Positions 1 through 8,126 of a stretch of DNA of 64,000 nucleotides are shown piece after piece. The notes beneath the pieces are model-generated. The model made no database searches and had not been told where the DNA came from. It saw only the letters and a list, made by a program, of their open reading frames with translations. This DNA is from Curtobacterium sp. 'Ferrero'. GTDB lineage: Bacteria > Actinomycetota > Actinomycetes > Actinomycetales > Microbacteriaceae. The position numbers and the translations under genes are program-made. The stretch is from positions 1-64,000 of the forward strand of contig NZ_NXIA01000002.1 in assembly GCF_002412165.1 (NCBI RefSeq), given 5' to 3'. Each line of letters starts with the position of its first letter. Position 1 is the stretch's first letter.

Positions 1-104
1 CCGACCAGATCGAACGCACCATGCGGCTGCTGGGCGTGGCCTCCCTCGACGAACTCGAACCCGCCCACGTCACCCAACTCCGACGACTCACCCCCAGGAC
101 CTGA
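1..104 (+). CDS. FMN-dependent alpha-hydroxy-acid dehydrogenase, C-terminal end (partial)
   Basis: Only the last 33 codons are present, read from base 3 to the TGA at 102-104. The ending ([12 protein letters not shown], then SLDEL, then HVTQL near the stop) matches the extreme C terminus of the lactate dehydrogenase/lactate monooxygenase (LldD) family, where an MRLLGV-SLDEL-P-HV-L pattern closes the TIM barrel. These enzymes oxidise L-lactate or another 2-hydroxy acid with FMN. The substrate cannot be told from this fragment. A GC-rich hairpin at 127-164 follows and separates it from the next gene. Confidence 0.6.
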   Translation, partial: DQIERTMRLLGVASLDELEPAHVTQLRRLTPRT

Positions 105-126
105 CCCGAACGGTTCCCCACGAACC

Positions 127-164
127 CCGGCGCCCGTCGACGATCCCCCGAGGACGGGCGCCGG
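127..164 (+). terminator. GC-rich hairpin after the hydroxy-acid dehydrogenase
   Basis: A 12-bp perfect stem (CCGGCGCCCGTC at 127-138, its complement at 153-164) with a 14-base loop starts 22 bases after the upstream stop. There is no T-run, as is usual for intrinsic terminators in GC-rich actinobacteria. Confidence 0.55.
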
Positions 165-218
165 TCCTCGAGCCGTGCCGTCCGGCCGGTTCCCGCTTCA
201 ACGGAGAGGCACCACACG

Positions 219-2669
219 ATGCTGTCCCAGATCACGCACACACCACCGAGCGGGACGGGCGACGGGCGCCAGACGCCGTCGCGCCGCTCCCGCTTCCGGT
301 CCGCCGTCGCCGTCGCCACCGTGGCAGCCGTCGCGACCGGACTCGCCCTCGCCGGGGGTGCCGCACCGGCATCCGCCGCCAGCACGGTCTCCGTGACGAG
401 CACCTACGGCACGAACGCCGGCACCCTGAGCGGCGACGAACTCCTCAACGGGTCGCAGGGCGGGTACAACGTCACGAAGAACCTGCACCTCAACCCGGTG
501 AACTCCGGCAAGTACGCGTCCACGGGCCTCCGACAGGTCCGGGTCGACCACATCTTCGACGACGACTTCTACCACGTGGCCAGCCGGGACAGCTCCGGCA
601 ACCTGAAGCTCGACTTCACCAAGCTCGACGCCGTGGTGCTGCCCCTGTTCAAGGAGGGCATGAAGCCGTTCTTCTGCCTGAGCTACACCCCGGGCGTGCT
701 CAACTCGAACAAGTTCGCGGCACCGTCCAGCCTCACCGACTGGAGCACCCTCGTCCAGGGCACCGTCGCGCACTACAAGGCCCTCGGCTACACCGGGTTG
801 AACTGGGAGGTCTGGAACGAGCCCGACGGGAACTTCTGGCAGTCGGGGCAGCAGTCCTTCGACAACCTCTACGCGGCCTCCGCGCAGGCCGTGAAGGCCG
901 CCGACTCGACCGCGCAGATCGGCGGGCCCGCCCCGTACAACGTGAACGGGCAGTTCATGTCCGACTTCCTGAACTACATCGCCGCCAACCCGACCGTGCC
1001 GTTCGACTTCGTGTCGTGGCACGACTACGGCGGGTACGACTTCTCGTCGGCGACGAACGTCGCGAACATGCTCTCGACGCGCAAGATCCCGGCGAAGAAG
1101 GAGTACATCACCGAGTGGAACTCGACGGCGGCGTTCGGCACCGCGCCGGGTGAGGGCGTGGACACGAACGGACTCGCCTCGTACGCGGCACGGCGGATGA
1201 CCTCGGCGCTCAGCCAGCCGAACCTGTCCGGCGTGTTCTTCTTCAGCCCGCTCGAGGGGTACAACCCCACGGCGGACTTCTCGAGCGACCTCGGGCTGTA
1301 CACGATCGACGAGCACCGCAAGGCCGTCGCGAACGTGTTCGACATGATCAACCAGATGCCGAGCACCGTGCTGCAGTCGACCGTCAGCGGCGCCCCGACG
1401 GACCGCTCGGTCGGAGCGGTGGCGACCGGTGACACGACCGCGAAGTCGACGGCGTTCCTCGCGTGGAACGACGGCACCGACACGTCGACCGTCCAGCTGA
1501 CCGCGAACTCGCTGCCGTACGGGTCGTCGAACTACAAGGTGACCCGGTACGACGTCAACGCCACGTCGGGCAACTACTACTCGACCTGGGCGGCGGGCAC
1601 CAAGAACCTCGCAGTCGCCGCCAACGAGTACCTCAGTCCGACCAGCGTGACGGTCAACGGTGCGGCATCGTCGTGGAACACCACCCTGTCGATGCCGGCG
1701 AACTCGGTGACGCTCGTCGTGCTCACGCCGACGACGGACGCCACGGGGACCAAGGCCCAGACCGCTCCGCCGACCACGGCCGACGTCGCCCGGGGCTCGA
1801 CCGTCACCAGCTCCTCGAGCTACACCGGCGGAGGCTGGTCGCCGGCAAACCTGGTCGACGGCCGACGCCACACGTTCGACGAGAGCGACGCGAACGGCAT
1901 CACGCAGGGGTTCACGTCGGCGGCCCACGCGACCGCGGCCGCCACCGAGTGGGTGCAGACCGACCTCGGTTCCGCGAAGCCCTTCGACACCGTCACGCTC
2001 TGGCCGCGGGACGACCAGGCGGCGGACGGGGCGTCGTTCCCCGTCGACTTCACCATCGCCGGGTCGAACGACGGGAGCTCCTGGACGTCGCTGGTGAGCA
2101 AGACCGGGTACAAGGCCGGCACCGCCGTGTCCGGACCCCAGGTGTTCTCCGTCGGGTCGCAGAACTACCGGTACGTCCGCGTGACCGCCACGAAGCTCGG
2201 ACTGCCCGTGCTCGAGGGCTCGTCGAACGTGTACCGGCTGCAGCTCGCCGAGCTCGAGGTGAACCAGGAAGGCCTGGCGAACCCCGGGTTCGAGAGCGGT
2301 GACCTGTCGTCGTGGTCGGTCGAGGGGTCGGCGTCGGTCAGTTCCGACGTCCCGTTCAGTGGCAACGACGCGGCGACGTTCACCGGTGCCGGTCGCGGGG
2401 TGTTCCAGGTGGTGTCCGGCCTCCAGCCGAACACGACCTACACCTTCGGCGGGTTCGTGAAGTCCGGCGCCGCGGGTGACCCCGTCTACCTCGGCGTGAA
2501 GAACTACGGCGGCACCGAGACCTCGGTCCCGGTGACGAGCACGGTCTACGAGCAGGCATGGGTGACGTTCACCACCGGGGCGAACTCCACCTCGGCGCTG
2601 GTGTACGTCTACAAGAACAGCGGCACCGCCCAGGCCTGGTTCGACGACGCGGTCCTCGCCAAGCAGTGA
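219..2669 (+). CDS. Secreted glycoside hydrolase (GH39-like) with discoidin and C-terminal carbohydrate-binding domains
   Basis: 816 aa. An Arg-rich N terminus, a hydrophobic core and an APASA-A cleavage site near residue 53 mark a secreted protein. The catalytic part (about 60-400) carries WEVWNEPDG, with the likely acid/base Glu201, and EYITEWNS, with the likely nucleophile Glu299, as in GH39 xylosidases and related clan-A glycosidases. Residues about 522-680 look like an F5/8-type C (discoidin) module. Residues about 684-816 (NPGFESG-SW start) look like a CenC/CBM4_9-type module. It probably trims plant or fungal polysaccharide outside the cell. The ATG at 219 has a GGAGAG ribosome site about 10 bases upstream. 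Substrate is unknown; beta-xylosidase is only a family-level guess. Confidence 0.8.
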   Translation: MLSQITHTPPSGTGDGRQTPSRRSRFRSAVAVATVAAVATGLALAGGAAPASAASTVSVTSTYGTNAGTLSGDELLNGSQGGYNVTKNLHLNPVNSGKYASTGLRQVRVDHIFDDDFYHVASRDSSGNLKLDFTKLDAVVLPLFKEGMKPFFCLSYTPGVLNSNKFAAPSSLTDWSTLVQGTVAHYKALGYTGLNWEVWNEPDGNFWQSGQQSFDNLYAASAQAVKAADSTAQIGGPAPYNVNGQFMSDFLNYIAANPTVPFDFVSWHDYGGYDFSSATNVANMLSTRKIPAKKEYITEWNSTAAFGTAPGEGVDTNGLASYAARRMTSALSQPNLSGVFFFSPLEGYNPTADFSSDLGLYTIDEHRKAVANVFDMINQMPSTVLQSTVSGAPTDRSVGAVATGDTTAKSTAFLAWNDGTDTSTVQLTANSLPYGSSNYKVTRYDVNATSGNYYSTWAAGTKNLAVAANEYLSPTSVTVNGAASSWNTTLSMPANSVTLVVLTPTTDATGTKAQTAPPTTADVARGSTVTSSSSYTGGGWSPANLVDGRRHTFDESDANGITQGFTSAAHATAAATEWVQTDLGSAKPFDTVTLWPRDDQAADGASFPVDFTIAGSNDGSSWTSLVSKTGYKAGTAVSGPQVFSVGSQNYRYVRVTATKLGLPVLEGSSNVYRLQLAELEVNQEGLANPGFESGDLSSWSVEGSASVSSDVPFSGNDAATFTGAGRGVFQVVSGLQPNTTYTFGGFVKSGAAGDPVYLGVKNYGGTETSVPVTSTVYEQAWVTFTTGANSTSALVYVYKNSGTAQAWFDDAVLAKQ

Positions 2670-2712
2670 CCGTCGACGACCGACCGCCGGCACGGGGTGT
2701 GGCGGTGGTCGG

Positions 2713-2777
2713 GGTCGGGGACCGCGTGAGCGGTCCCCGACCGTGGGTGCCGAGGGCATCGGGGCTCTCGGCACCCA
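2713..2777 (+). terminator. Two tandem hairpins after the glycosidase
   Basis: GGTCGGGGACCG at 2713-2724 pairs with 2731-2742. TGGGTGCCGAG at 2744-2754 pairs with 2767-2777. Two strong stems in a row 44 bases after the stop probably end the glycosidase transcript. The second lies just upstream of the next promoter box. Confidence 0.55.
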
Positions 2778-2831
2778 TTCGGATGGTGACCCGCACAGAA
2801 GACGTCGAAGGTCCCGACTACCGTGACACCC

Positions 2832-3740
2832 ATGCAGCCGCTCGCTCCCGGGTCCCTCCGCATCCTGCACCTCTCCGACACACACCTCACCGGTGACGGT
2901 GCGCTCCACCAGGGCTCGACCGACACCACCGCCGCGCTCGAGGCCGTGCTCGCCTCGGCCGAGGGGGTCCCCGACGTCGGCCTCGTGGTCGTGTCGGGGG
3001 ACGTCTCCGAGGACGGCTCGCGGGAGTCGTACGCGGCGGTGCGCGACCTCGTGGGCGGCTGGGCGGAACGGCACGGCACCGCGTTCGTCACGGTCCCCGG
3101 GAACCACGACCTGCGGGAGGGCTTCCGCGGGGCCCTCGCGAACGGTCACGTCCTCGGCGAGGGCGGACGGCCGCTCGCGCACACGATGGAGCACCTGCCC
3201 CCGACGGTGCCGGTGTCGGGACGGTCCGTCGTCGCCGGGCGCCGGATCGTGACGGTCGACACGAGCGTCCCCGGCGCCGGGTACGGCGAGGTGTCCGAGC
3301 ACGCGCTCGAACGGCTGCGCGCCGCTCTCGGCAGCGAGGACGCTCCGGGCGGGTCCGTCGTCGTCCTCCACCATCCGCCCCTGCCGGCGCCGACGGCCCT
3401 GCACGACGCGCTGCGGCTCCGCAACCCGGAGGCCCTGGCGGCCGTGCTCCGGGACTCCGACGTGCGGGTCGTCCTCGGTGGTCACCAGCACCACCACGCT
3501 GTCGGGAGCCTCGCCGGCGTCCCGGTCCTCGTCGCCCCGGCCGTGGCCAACGACACGGACGTCGTCGGAGCGTACCGCGAGGAGTCCGCGCACATCGACG
3601 CCGGGTACCTCGTCGTGGACCTCGCCGAGGACGGCTCGGTCTGGTCGACGCCGGTGCGCGTGCCGCGCCCCGACTCCGACCCGCTCGCGTTCCACCACGA
3701 CGCCGACACGGTCGCGCGGATCATCGACGCGGCCGGCTGA
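2832..3740 (+). CDS. Calcineurin-like metallophosphoesterase (CpdA type)
   Basis: 302 aa. The five metal-binding blocks of the class III cyclic-nucleotide phosphodiesterase/calcineurin fold are in order: LHLSDTHL near residue 12-19, VVSGDVSEDG, VPGNHD, VVLHHPP and LGGHQHHH. Such enzymes use a di-metal centre to hydrolyse 3',5'-cAMP or other phosphodiesters in the cytoplasm. The substrate is inferred only. The reading frame also allows GTG at 2823, but TACCGT at 2819-2824 sits 7 bases before the ATG at 2832, which suggests a leaderless start there. A long palindrome follows the gene. Confidence 0.8.
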   Translation: MQPLAPGSLRILHLSDTHLTGDGALHQGSTDTTAALEAVLASAEGVPDVGLVVVSGDVSEDGSRESYAAVRDLVGGWAERHGTAFVTVPGNHDLREGFRGALANGHVLGEGGRPLAHTMEHLPPTVPVSGRSVVAGRRIVTVDTSVPGAGYGEVSEHALERLRAALGSEDAPGGSVVVLHHPPLPAPTALHDALRLRNPEALAAVLRDSDVRVVLGGHQHHHAVGSLAGVPVLVAPAVANDTDVVGAYREESAHIDAGYLVVDLAEDGSVWSTPVRVPRPDSDPLAFHHDADTVARIIDAAG

Positions 3741-3771
3741 CCGGCGCGCCTCGCGCCCCACGTTCCCCGAG

Positions 3772-3817
3772 CCGGACGGGAGGCGCGTGGCGGCGCCGCC
3801 ACGCGCCTCCCGTCCGG
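3772..3817. terminator. 46-bp perfect palindrome, CGGGAGGC-type intergenic element
   Basis: Bases 3772-3794 and 3795-3817 are exact reverse complements with no loop. The core is CGGGAGGCGCG facing CGCGCCTCCCG. It lies 32 bases after the phosphoesterase stop, so it may act as a terminator. The same core recurs in other gaps of this window. Confidence 0.55.
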
Positions 3818-3900
3818 CGGTGGGAAGTCCCCCGGACGTGCGGACACCACGCCGGGAGCGCGTGTAGATCTGGTGCAGAACGACTTCGAAGGAGCGCGCC

Positions 3901-4929
3901 ATGCGACACGGCAACGCAGTGCAGTACGACCGCTACGGCGGTTTCGACGTGGTCCAGTTGGTCCCGCAGGAGCGGCCCGACGCCGGCCCCGGTGAGATCG
4001 TCGTCGAGGTGGTCGCCGCGGGGCTGAACCACATCGAGCGCTTCCTCCGCGAGGGCAAGCTGCGCGAGTTCATCGAGCTGGACTTCCCGGCCCACCAGGG
4101 CGTCGACTTCGCCGGGATCGTGCGCGCCCGGGGCGCGGACGTCAAGGACGTGCGTGTCGGCGACGAGGTCCTCGGGCACGCGCCGCACGGCGGATCGCAC
4201 GCCAACTGGATCACCGTGCCGCGCGGCGCCGTGATCAAGAAGCCGGAGCACGTCGGGTGGGAGGTCGCCGGCGGACTGTACCTGGCCGGCTGCACGGCCG
4301 CGACGATCGTGCGCGGCCTCCGCCTCGGTCCGCAGGACACCGTGGTGATCAGCGCCGCGGCCGGCGGGGTCGGGCACATCCAGTGCCAGCTCGCCCACGA
4401 CGCCGGCGCGACCGTGATCGCCCTCGGGAGTGCGCGCAACCACGACTACCTCCGGCAGATCGGCACGCTCCCGGTCGTGTACGGCAGCGGAGAAGAGGAC
4501 CGCATCCGCGAGATCGCCGACGGGCGCCCGATCACGGCGTTCATCGACAACCACGGCGAGTCGGACGCCGAGTCGCTCGCCGAGCGCCTCGGGGTGCCCG
4601 CCGAGCGCTTCGTCTCGTCCGAGCAGCGGCGCGACGTCGAGATCCGGTTCCTGCGTGCCCCGGCGGACGACGAGGAGGCACGCGACCTGCTCACCATGCT
4701 CACCAAGGCCGTGCAGGACCGTCGCGTCCAGGTGCTCATCTCCGGGTTCTACCCGTTCGAGTACATCGTCGACGCGTACGAGGACCTGGCGCAGATGCAG
4801 TCGCGCGGCAAGGTGGTCATCGGCATGCAGACGGTCGAGACCGGCGCGCGCATGGACTGGTACCGGTCCGAGAAGAACCGCGACCTGCGCGATCCGGTCC
4901 GCCGGCCGCAGACCGCCGACGCCGGCTGA
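3901..4929 (+). CDS. MDR-superfamily NAD(P)-dependent oxidoreductase (quinone-reductase-like)
   Basis: 342 aa, the usual size for this family. The N-terminal GroES-like part holds AAGLNHIERFLREGK and HQGVDFAG. A Rossmann segment near residue 145 (SAAAGGVGHIQC) shows the AxxGGVG nucleotide-binding turn of zinc-free quinone reductase/crotonyl-CoA-reductase-like enzymes. No structural-zinc cysteine cluster is visible, so a simple NADPH:quinone or enone reductase is more likely than an alcohol dehydrogenase. The ATG is preceded by GAAGGAG with good spacing. The gene converges on the ABC permease at 5021; the gap between them holds a 30-bp repeat array. Confidence 0.75.
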   Translation: MRHGNAVQYDRYGGFDVVQLVPQERPDAGPGEIVVEVVAAGLNHIERFLREGKLREFIELDFPAHQGVDFAGIVRARGADVKDVRVGDEVLGHAPHGGSHANWITVPRGAVIKKPEHVGWEVAGGLYLAGCTAATIVRGLRLGPQDTVVISAAAGGVGHIQCQLAHDAGATVIALGSARNHDYLRQIGTLPVVYGSGEEDRIREIADGRPITAFIDNHGESDAESLAERLGVPAERFVSSEQRRDVEIRFLRAPADDEEARDLLTMLTKAVQDRRVQVLISGFYPFEYIVDAYEDLAQMQSRGKVVIGMQTVETGARMDWYRSEKNRDLRDPVRRPQTADAG

Positions 4930-4966
4930 GCCCGCCTTGCACGAAGGACGTGCCCGGCGCCGCGCC

Positions 4967-5042
4967 GAGCACGTCCTCCGTCGTGGGCTGCTCGTCGAGC
5001 ACGCTCGTCGTCGTCGGCTGCTAGCTGAGCACGTCCTTCGTG
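4967..5042. repeat. 30-bp imperfect tandem array at the 3' end of the ABC permease
   Basis: GAGCACG starts at 4967, 4997 and 5027, exactly 30 bp apart, each followed by related TCC/CTC-TCGT and GGCTGCT sequence. The third copy is inside the permease coding end. The TAG stop lies between copies and the frame stays open beyond it. Confidence 0.7.
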
Positions 5043-5908
5043 GCGAAGCGGGAGTAGGCGAGCGCACCGAACACCACCACGTAGCCGAGCTGCAGCACGG
5101 CGTTCGACCCGAACGAGTCGAACGCGATCGGATCGCGCAGCAGGTCGCCGAACCCGAGCCACTGGTGCGAGAACAGGTACGGGTGCAGCCAGTCGAGCTG
5201 GGGGAGCTGGTCGAGCACCTGCGACACCCCGGCGAGCACCACCGTCGCCGCCATCGCCCCGACCGGCACGGTGGTCAGCGTCGAGGCGAACAGACCGATC
5301 GCCGCGAGCCCGAGCATCGACAGCGTGACGTAGCCGGCGAGCAGCAGGGCACGTCCGGCGTACGACCAGCCGTCGACCTGGGTGCCGGACAGCAGTGTCA
5401 CCGGCCCGATCGGGAACAGCACGGCACCGATCGCGGCGCCGACGAGCACCACCAGGAGCGTCGCCGCCAGGCAGAACGCCACCGTGCCGACGTACTTCAC
5501 CACGATGAACCGGACCCTTCCCGCCGGCGCGACGAGCAGGTACCGGAGGGTGCCGTGGCTCGCCTCGCCCGCCACGGTGTCCCCGGCGACGACCCCGACG
5601 GTCAGGGGCAGGAAGAGCGGGATCGACACCGTCAGTGCGGTGAAGGCGACGAAGAGGCCGTTGTTCGTGATGTCGCCGAGGAAGGCGGGACCGCCGCGGT
5701 CGGGTCCGGTGGTGATCCGGACGGCGATCGCGATGAGGACCGGCACGAGCGCGAGCGCGCCGAGCATCGCCCAGGTGCGACGGCGGCGGAACAGCAGCGC
5801 GAGTTCGGAGCCGAGCAGCGCGGTGGTCCGGCGGCGTGTGGGCGGTACCGCGGCGGCCGGGCCGACCGGCGTGGTGGTGACCTGGGCGGTGCGGTCAGCC
5901 GGCGACAT
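5021..5908 (-). CDS. ABC-2 type transporter permease
   Basis: 295 aa. After a Pro/Thr-rich cytoplasmic start (to about residue 35) come six hydrophobic segments, including TWAMLGALALVPVLIAIAV, LFVAFTALTVSIPLFLPLTV and VLQLGYVVVFGALAYS. This is the ABC-2 membrane subunit pattern for export of drugs, lipids or peptides. Its start overlaps the end of the ATPase gene by 14 bases, so the two are translated together and should form one exporter. The C terminus ends KDVLS. In-frame sequence after the TAG stop repeats a similar motif. Confidence 0.85.
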   Translation of the reverse strand: MSPADRTAQVTTTPVGPAAAVPPTRRRTTALLGSELALLFRRRRTWAMLGALALVPVLIAIAVRITTGPDRGGPAFLGDITNNGLFVAFTALTVSIPLFLPLTVGVVAGDTVAGEASHGTLRYLLVAPAGRVRFIVVKYVGTVAFCLAATLLVVLVGAAIGAVLFPIGPVTLLSGTQVDGWSYAGRALLLAGYVTLSMLGLAAIGLFASTLTTVPVGAMAATVVLAGVSQVLDQLPQLDWLHPYLFSHQWLGFGDLLRDPIAFDSFGSNAVLQLGYVVVFGALAYSRFATKDVLS

Positions 5909-6890
5909 CGAAGCCCTCCCCGGTCAGTGCCACGAAGAGGTCCTCGAGGGTGCCGCCGCCGACCGTCAGACCACGCACGCGCACGTCGGCGCGGACGAGC
6001 TCGGCGGTGACGGTCTCGGGCAGCACGTCGGACGGGAGGTCGGCGACGAGGACGTCGGCCCCGCCTTCGTGTCGGGGTGCGAGTCCCATCCGCGTGAGCA
6101 CGCTCCCCGCCTGGCCGCGGTCGGGCGTACGAACGGTCACGGTCCGGCTGCCGAGCGCACGGAGGTCGTCCAGCGTGCCCTGCGCGACGAGCCGGCCGGT
6201 CCGCATGACCCCGGCGTGTGTGCACACCTGCTCGATCTCGGCGAGGAGGTGGCTCGACACGAACACCGTCGTCCCGTCGTCGGCGAGCGACCGGATGAGG
6301 TTCCGGACCTCACGGGTGCCCTGTGGGTCGAGGCCGTTCGTCGGTTCGTCGAGCACGAGCAGCTCGCGGGGTGTCAGCAGCGCGTTCGCGAGCCCGAGCC
6401 GCTGCTTCATGCCCAGGGAGTAGGCGTGCGCCTTCTTGTCGGCGGCGTGCGTCAGCCCCACCCGGTCGAGTGCGGCGGCGACGCGCTCCCTCCGGGACCG
6501 GGGGTCGGACGTGGGGTCGGCGGCGTCGAAGCGCGAGAGGTTCGCGCGGCCGCTCAGGTACGGGTAGAACGCCGGTCCCTCGACCAGGGCGCCCACCTGC
6601 GGCAGGACGTCGTGGAGGGCGTCGGGCACCGCCCGGCCGAGCAGCTCGATCGTGCCGTCGGTCGCGCGGGACAGGCCGAGCAGCATCCGGATCGTGGTGG
6701 TCTTGCCGGAGCCGTTCGGCCCGAGGAACCCGAACACCGACCCGCGCGGCACGGCGAGGTCGATGCCGTCGACCGCGCGCTGCCGGCGGAACACCTTCGC
6801 CAGGCCCGTCGTGCTGATCGCCAGTCCGGGACCGGAGGTCGTCGGCGCGTCGGGAGCGGCCGTCACGCCGGGGGTCGTGCCGTCGCTCAC
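5895..6890 (-). CDS. ABC transporter ATP-binding protein
   Basis: 331 aa from a GTG start at 6890 that overlaps the upstream stop as GTGA. Walker A is GPNGSGKT at residues 57-64. The signature is the variant YSLGMKQRLGLA, and Walker B is LLVLDEPTNGLDP followed by the H-loop SSHLLAEIEQ. The C-terminal extension after about residue 240 is typical of DrrA/CcmA-like exporters. It powers the adjacent permease. The larger open frame extending upstream overlaps the LolA-like gene and is not used. Confidence 0.9.
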   Translation of the reverse strand: MSDGTTPGVTAAPDAPTTSGPGLAISTTGLAKVFRRQRAVDGIDLAVPRGSVFGFLGPNGSGKTTTIRMLLGLSRATDGTIELLGRAVPDALHDVLPQVGALVEGPAFYPYLSGRANLSRFDAADPTSDPRSRRERVAAALDRVGLTHAADKKAHAYSLGMKQRLGLANALLTPRELLVLDEPTNGLDPQGTREVRNLIRSLADDGTTVFVSSHLLAEIEQVCTHAGVMRTGRLVAQGTLDDLRALGSRTVTVRTPDRGQAGSVLTRMGLAPRHEGGADVLVADLPSDVLPETVTAELVRADVRVRGLTVGGGTLEDLFVALTGEGFDVAG

Positions 6891-7975
6891 TCGGCGGCGG
6901 CGACGAGCGTCGACACCGGGACGGCACCGGCGAAGACACGTCCGTCGTCGGTCAGGTACACCGACACGAGCGACGTCTGCACGGCGCGGCCGCCGTCGAC
7001 GGCACGGGTGAGCTGGTCGAGGAGTCCGCTCCCGTCGGTGCCGAGGGCCGAGCGGTCGACGGTGCCGGCGGGCAGCTCGACCACCGTGCTCCACCCGGAA
7101 CCGGTCACGACGGGGCGGTCCGCCGTGGTGCCGTCACCCGGCCGACGGTGGTCGCCGTGGGCGTGCGCACCCCTCGAGCGGTCGGAGAGGTCCTTGGTGG
7201 TGACCTTCGCTCCGGACGGCGGGGTGAAGTCGAACAGTCGCGCTGCCGGTGCGCCGTAGTCGAGGCTCGTGAACCCGACGCGGAAGGCCGGCGACGACTG
7301 GCCGTCGGCGCGGACGATCACCTGCAGCGGCAGGCCGGTCTGCTGGTCGACGGCGAGCTCGACGGACCCGACGAGGGTGCCCGACCCCTTCGGCGTCAGG
7401 GTGACCGCCCAGGCGTCGTGTCCGGCGACACGGGTGGTGGTCGGCTTCGACACGGTCGTGGTCGGCGTGATCGCGTCGACGGCGCGTTGCGCGAGCTCGG
7501 ACGGCGTCACGGTGCCGTCCTCCGTGCCGGTCCCCGCAGCCGCGTGGTCGGGGAGGACGACGTGCGTGGCCTCGCGCGCCTTCGAGTCCCAGGTCCAGAC
7601 GTCGGACCCGTTGCGGACGAGGTCCTGCTCGGCGAGCTGCTCGGTGACCTGTACCCGCTGCCGGTCGGCGCCGTCGACGTACACCCGGGCGGTGTGCGGG
7701 GCGGTGAGCAGGCTGAGCGCGTCGGACGCGACGCCCTGCAACGACGACCCGCCGGACCCGGCGGGGAGCTCGGGGAGACCGAGGTCGCTCGTCTGCTCGA
7801 GCTTGCCCGAGTACTGCGCGTCCGACGACCGCGCGATGCTGGCGATCACCTGCGCGGCGGTCGGGTGCGCGCCCGCGATCGGGGTGCTCGCGGCGTTCGC
7901 GATGACCGGGGCGGCGACCGCTCCGGCGACGACGACCGGCGCGATGACGGCGGGCAACCAGGCTGACTTCTTCAT
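6887..7975 (-). CDS. Exported LolA/DUF2092-like protein
   Basis: 362 aa. MKKSAW followed by a long hydrophobic stretch and VIANAAS gives a signal peptide of about 28 residues. The mature part resembles the outer-membrane-lipoprotein carrier/sigma-E-regulator fold (YVDGADRQRVQV, DVWTWDS, DQQTGLPLQVIV) that actinobacteria keep as DUF2092-type envelope proteins. It is first in a three-gene operon with the ABC ATPase (GTGA overlap) and permease, so it may be the extracytoplasmic partner of that exporter. An AGGGGG ribosome site precedes the ATG. The exact role is unknown. Confidence 0.75.
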   Translation of the reverse strand: MKKSAWLPAVIAPVVVAGAVAAPVIANAASTPIAGAHPTAAQVIASIARSSDAQYSGKLEQTSDLGLPELPAGSGGSSLQGVASDALSLLTAPHTARVYVDGADRQRVQVTEQLAEQDLVRNGSDVWTWDSKAREATHVVLPDHAAAGTGTEDGTVTPSELAQRAVDAITPTTTVSKPTTTRVAGHDAWAVTLTPKGSGTLVGSVELAVDQQTGLPLQVIVRADGQSSPAFRVGFTSLDYGAPAARLFDFTPPSGAKVTTKDLSDRSRGAHAHGDHRRPGDGTTADRPVVTGSGWSTVVELPAGTVDRSALGTDGSGLLDQLTRAVDGGRAVQTSLVSVYLTDDGRVFAGAVPVSTLVAAAE

Positions 7976-8071
7976 CGGGACCCCCTGGGCGGAGCGAGCT
8001 GGGTGGTGCGTGCGGGACGGCAGCACCGTACGTCCGACAACCGACAGAACGCTGGGCATCGCCGACCTCCC

Positions 8072-8077
8072 TAGACT
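8072..8077 (+). promoter_or_regulatory. Candidate -10 box of the FGGY kinase gene
   Basis: TAGACT lies 49 bases before the kinase ATG in the gap divergent from the LolA-like gene. A separate ribosome site (GAAGGAGA) precedes the ATG, so this transcript would have a leader. Confidence 0.4.
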
Positions 8078-8126
8078 TCTCGCGCGGACGCGGACGCGGT
8101 CCGCGCCGGACGGCGAAGGAGACGGC

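Noticed and set aside
198..3914. Very long minus-strand open frame over the glycosidase and phosphoesterase
   Set aside because: It is a shadow of GC-rich coding on the plus strand: Arg/Gly/Val-rich, no domain, and antisense to two well-supported genes.
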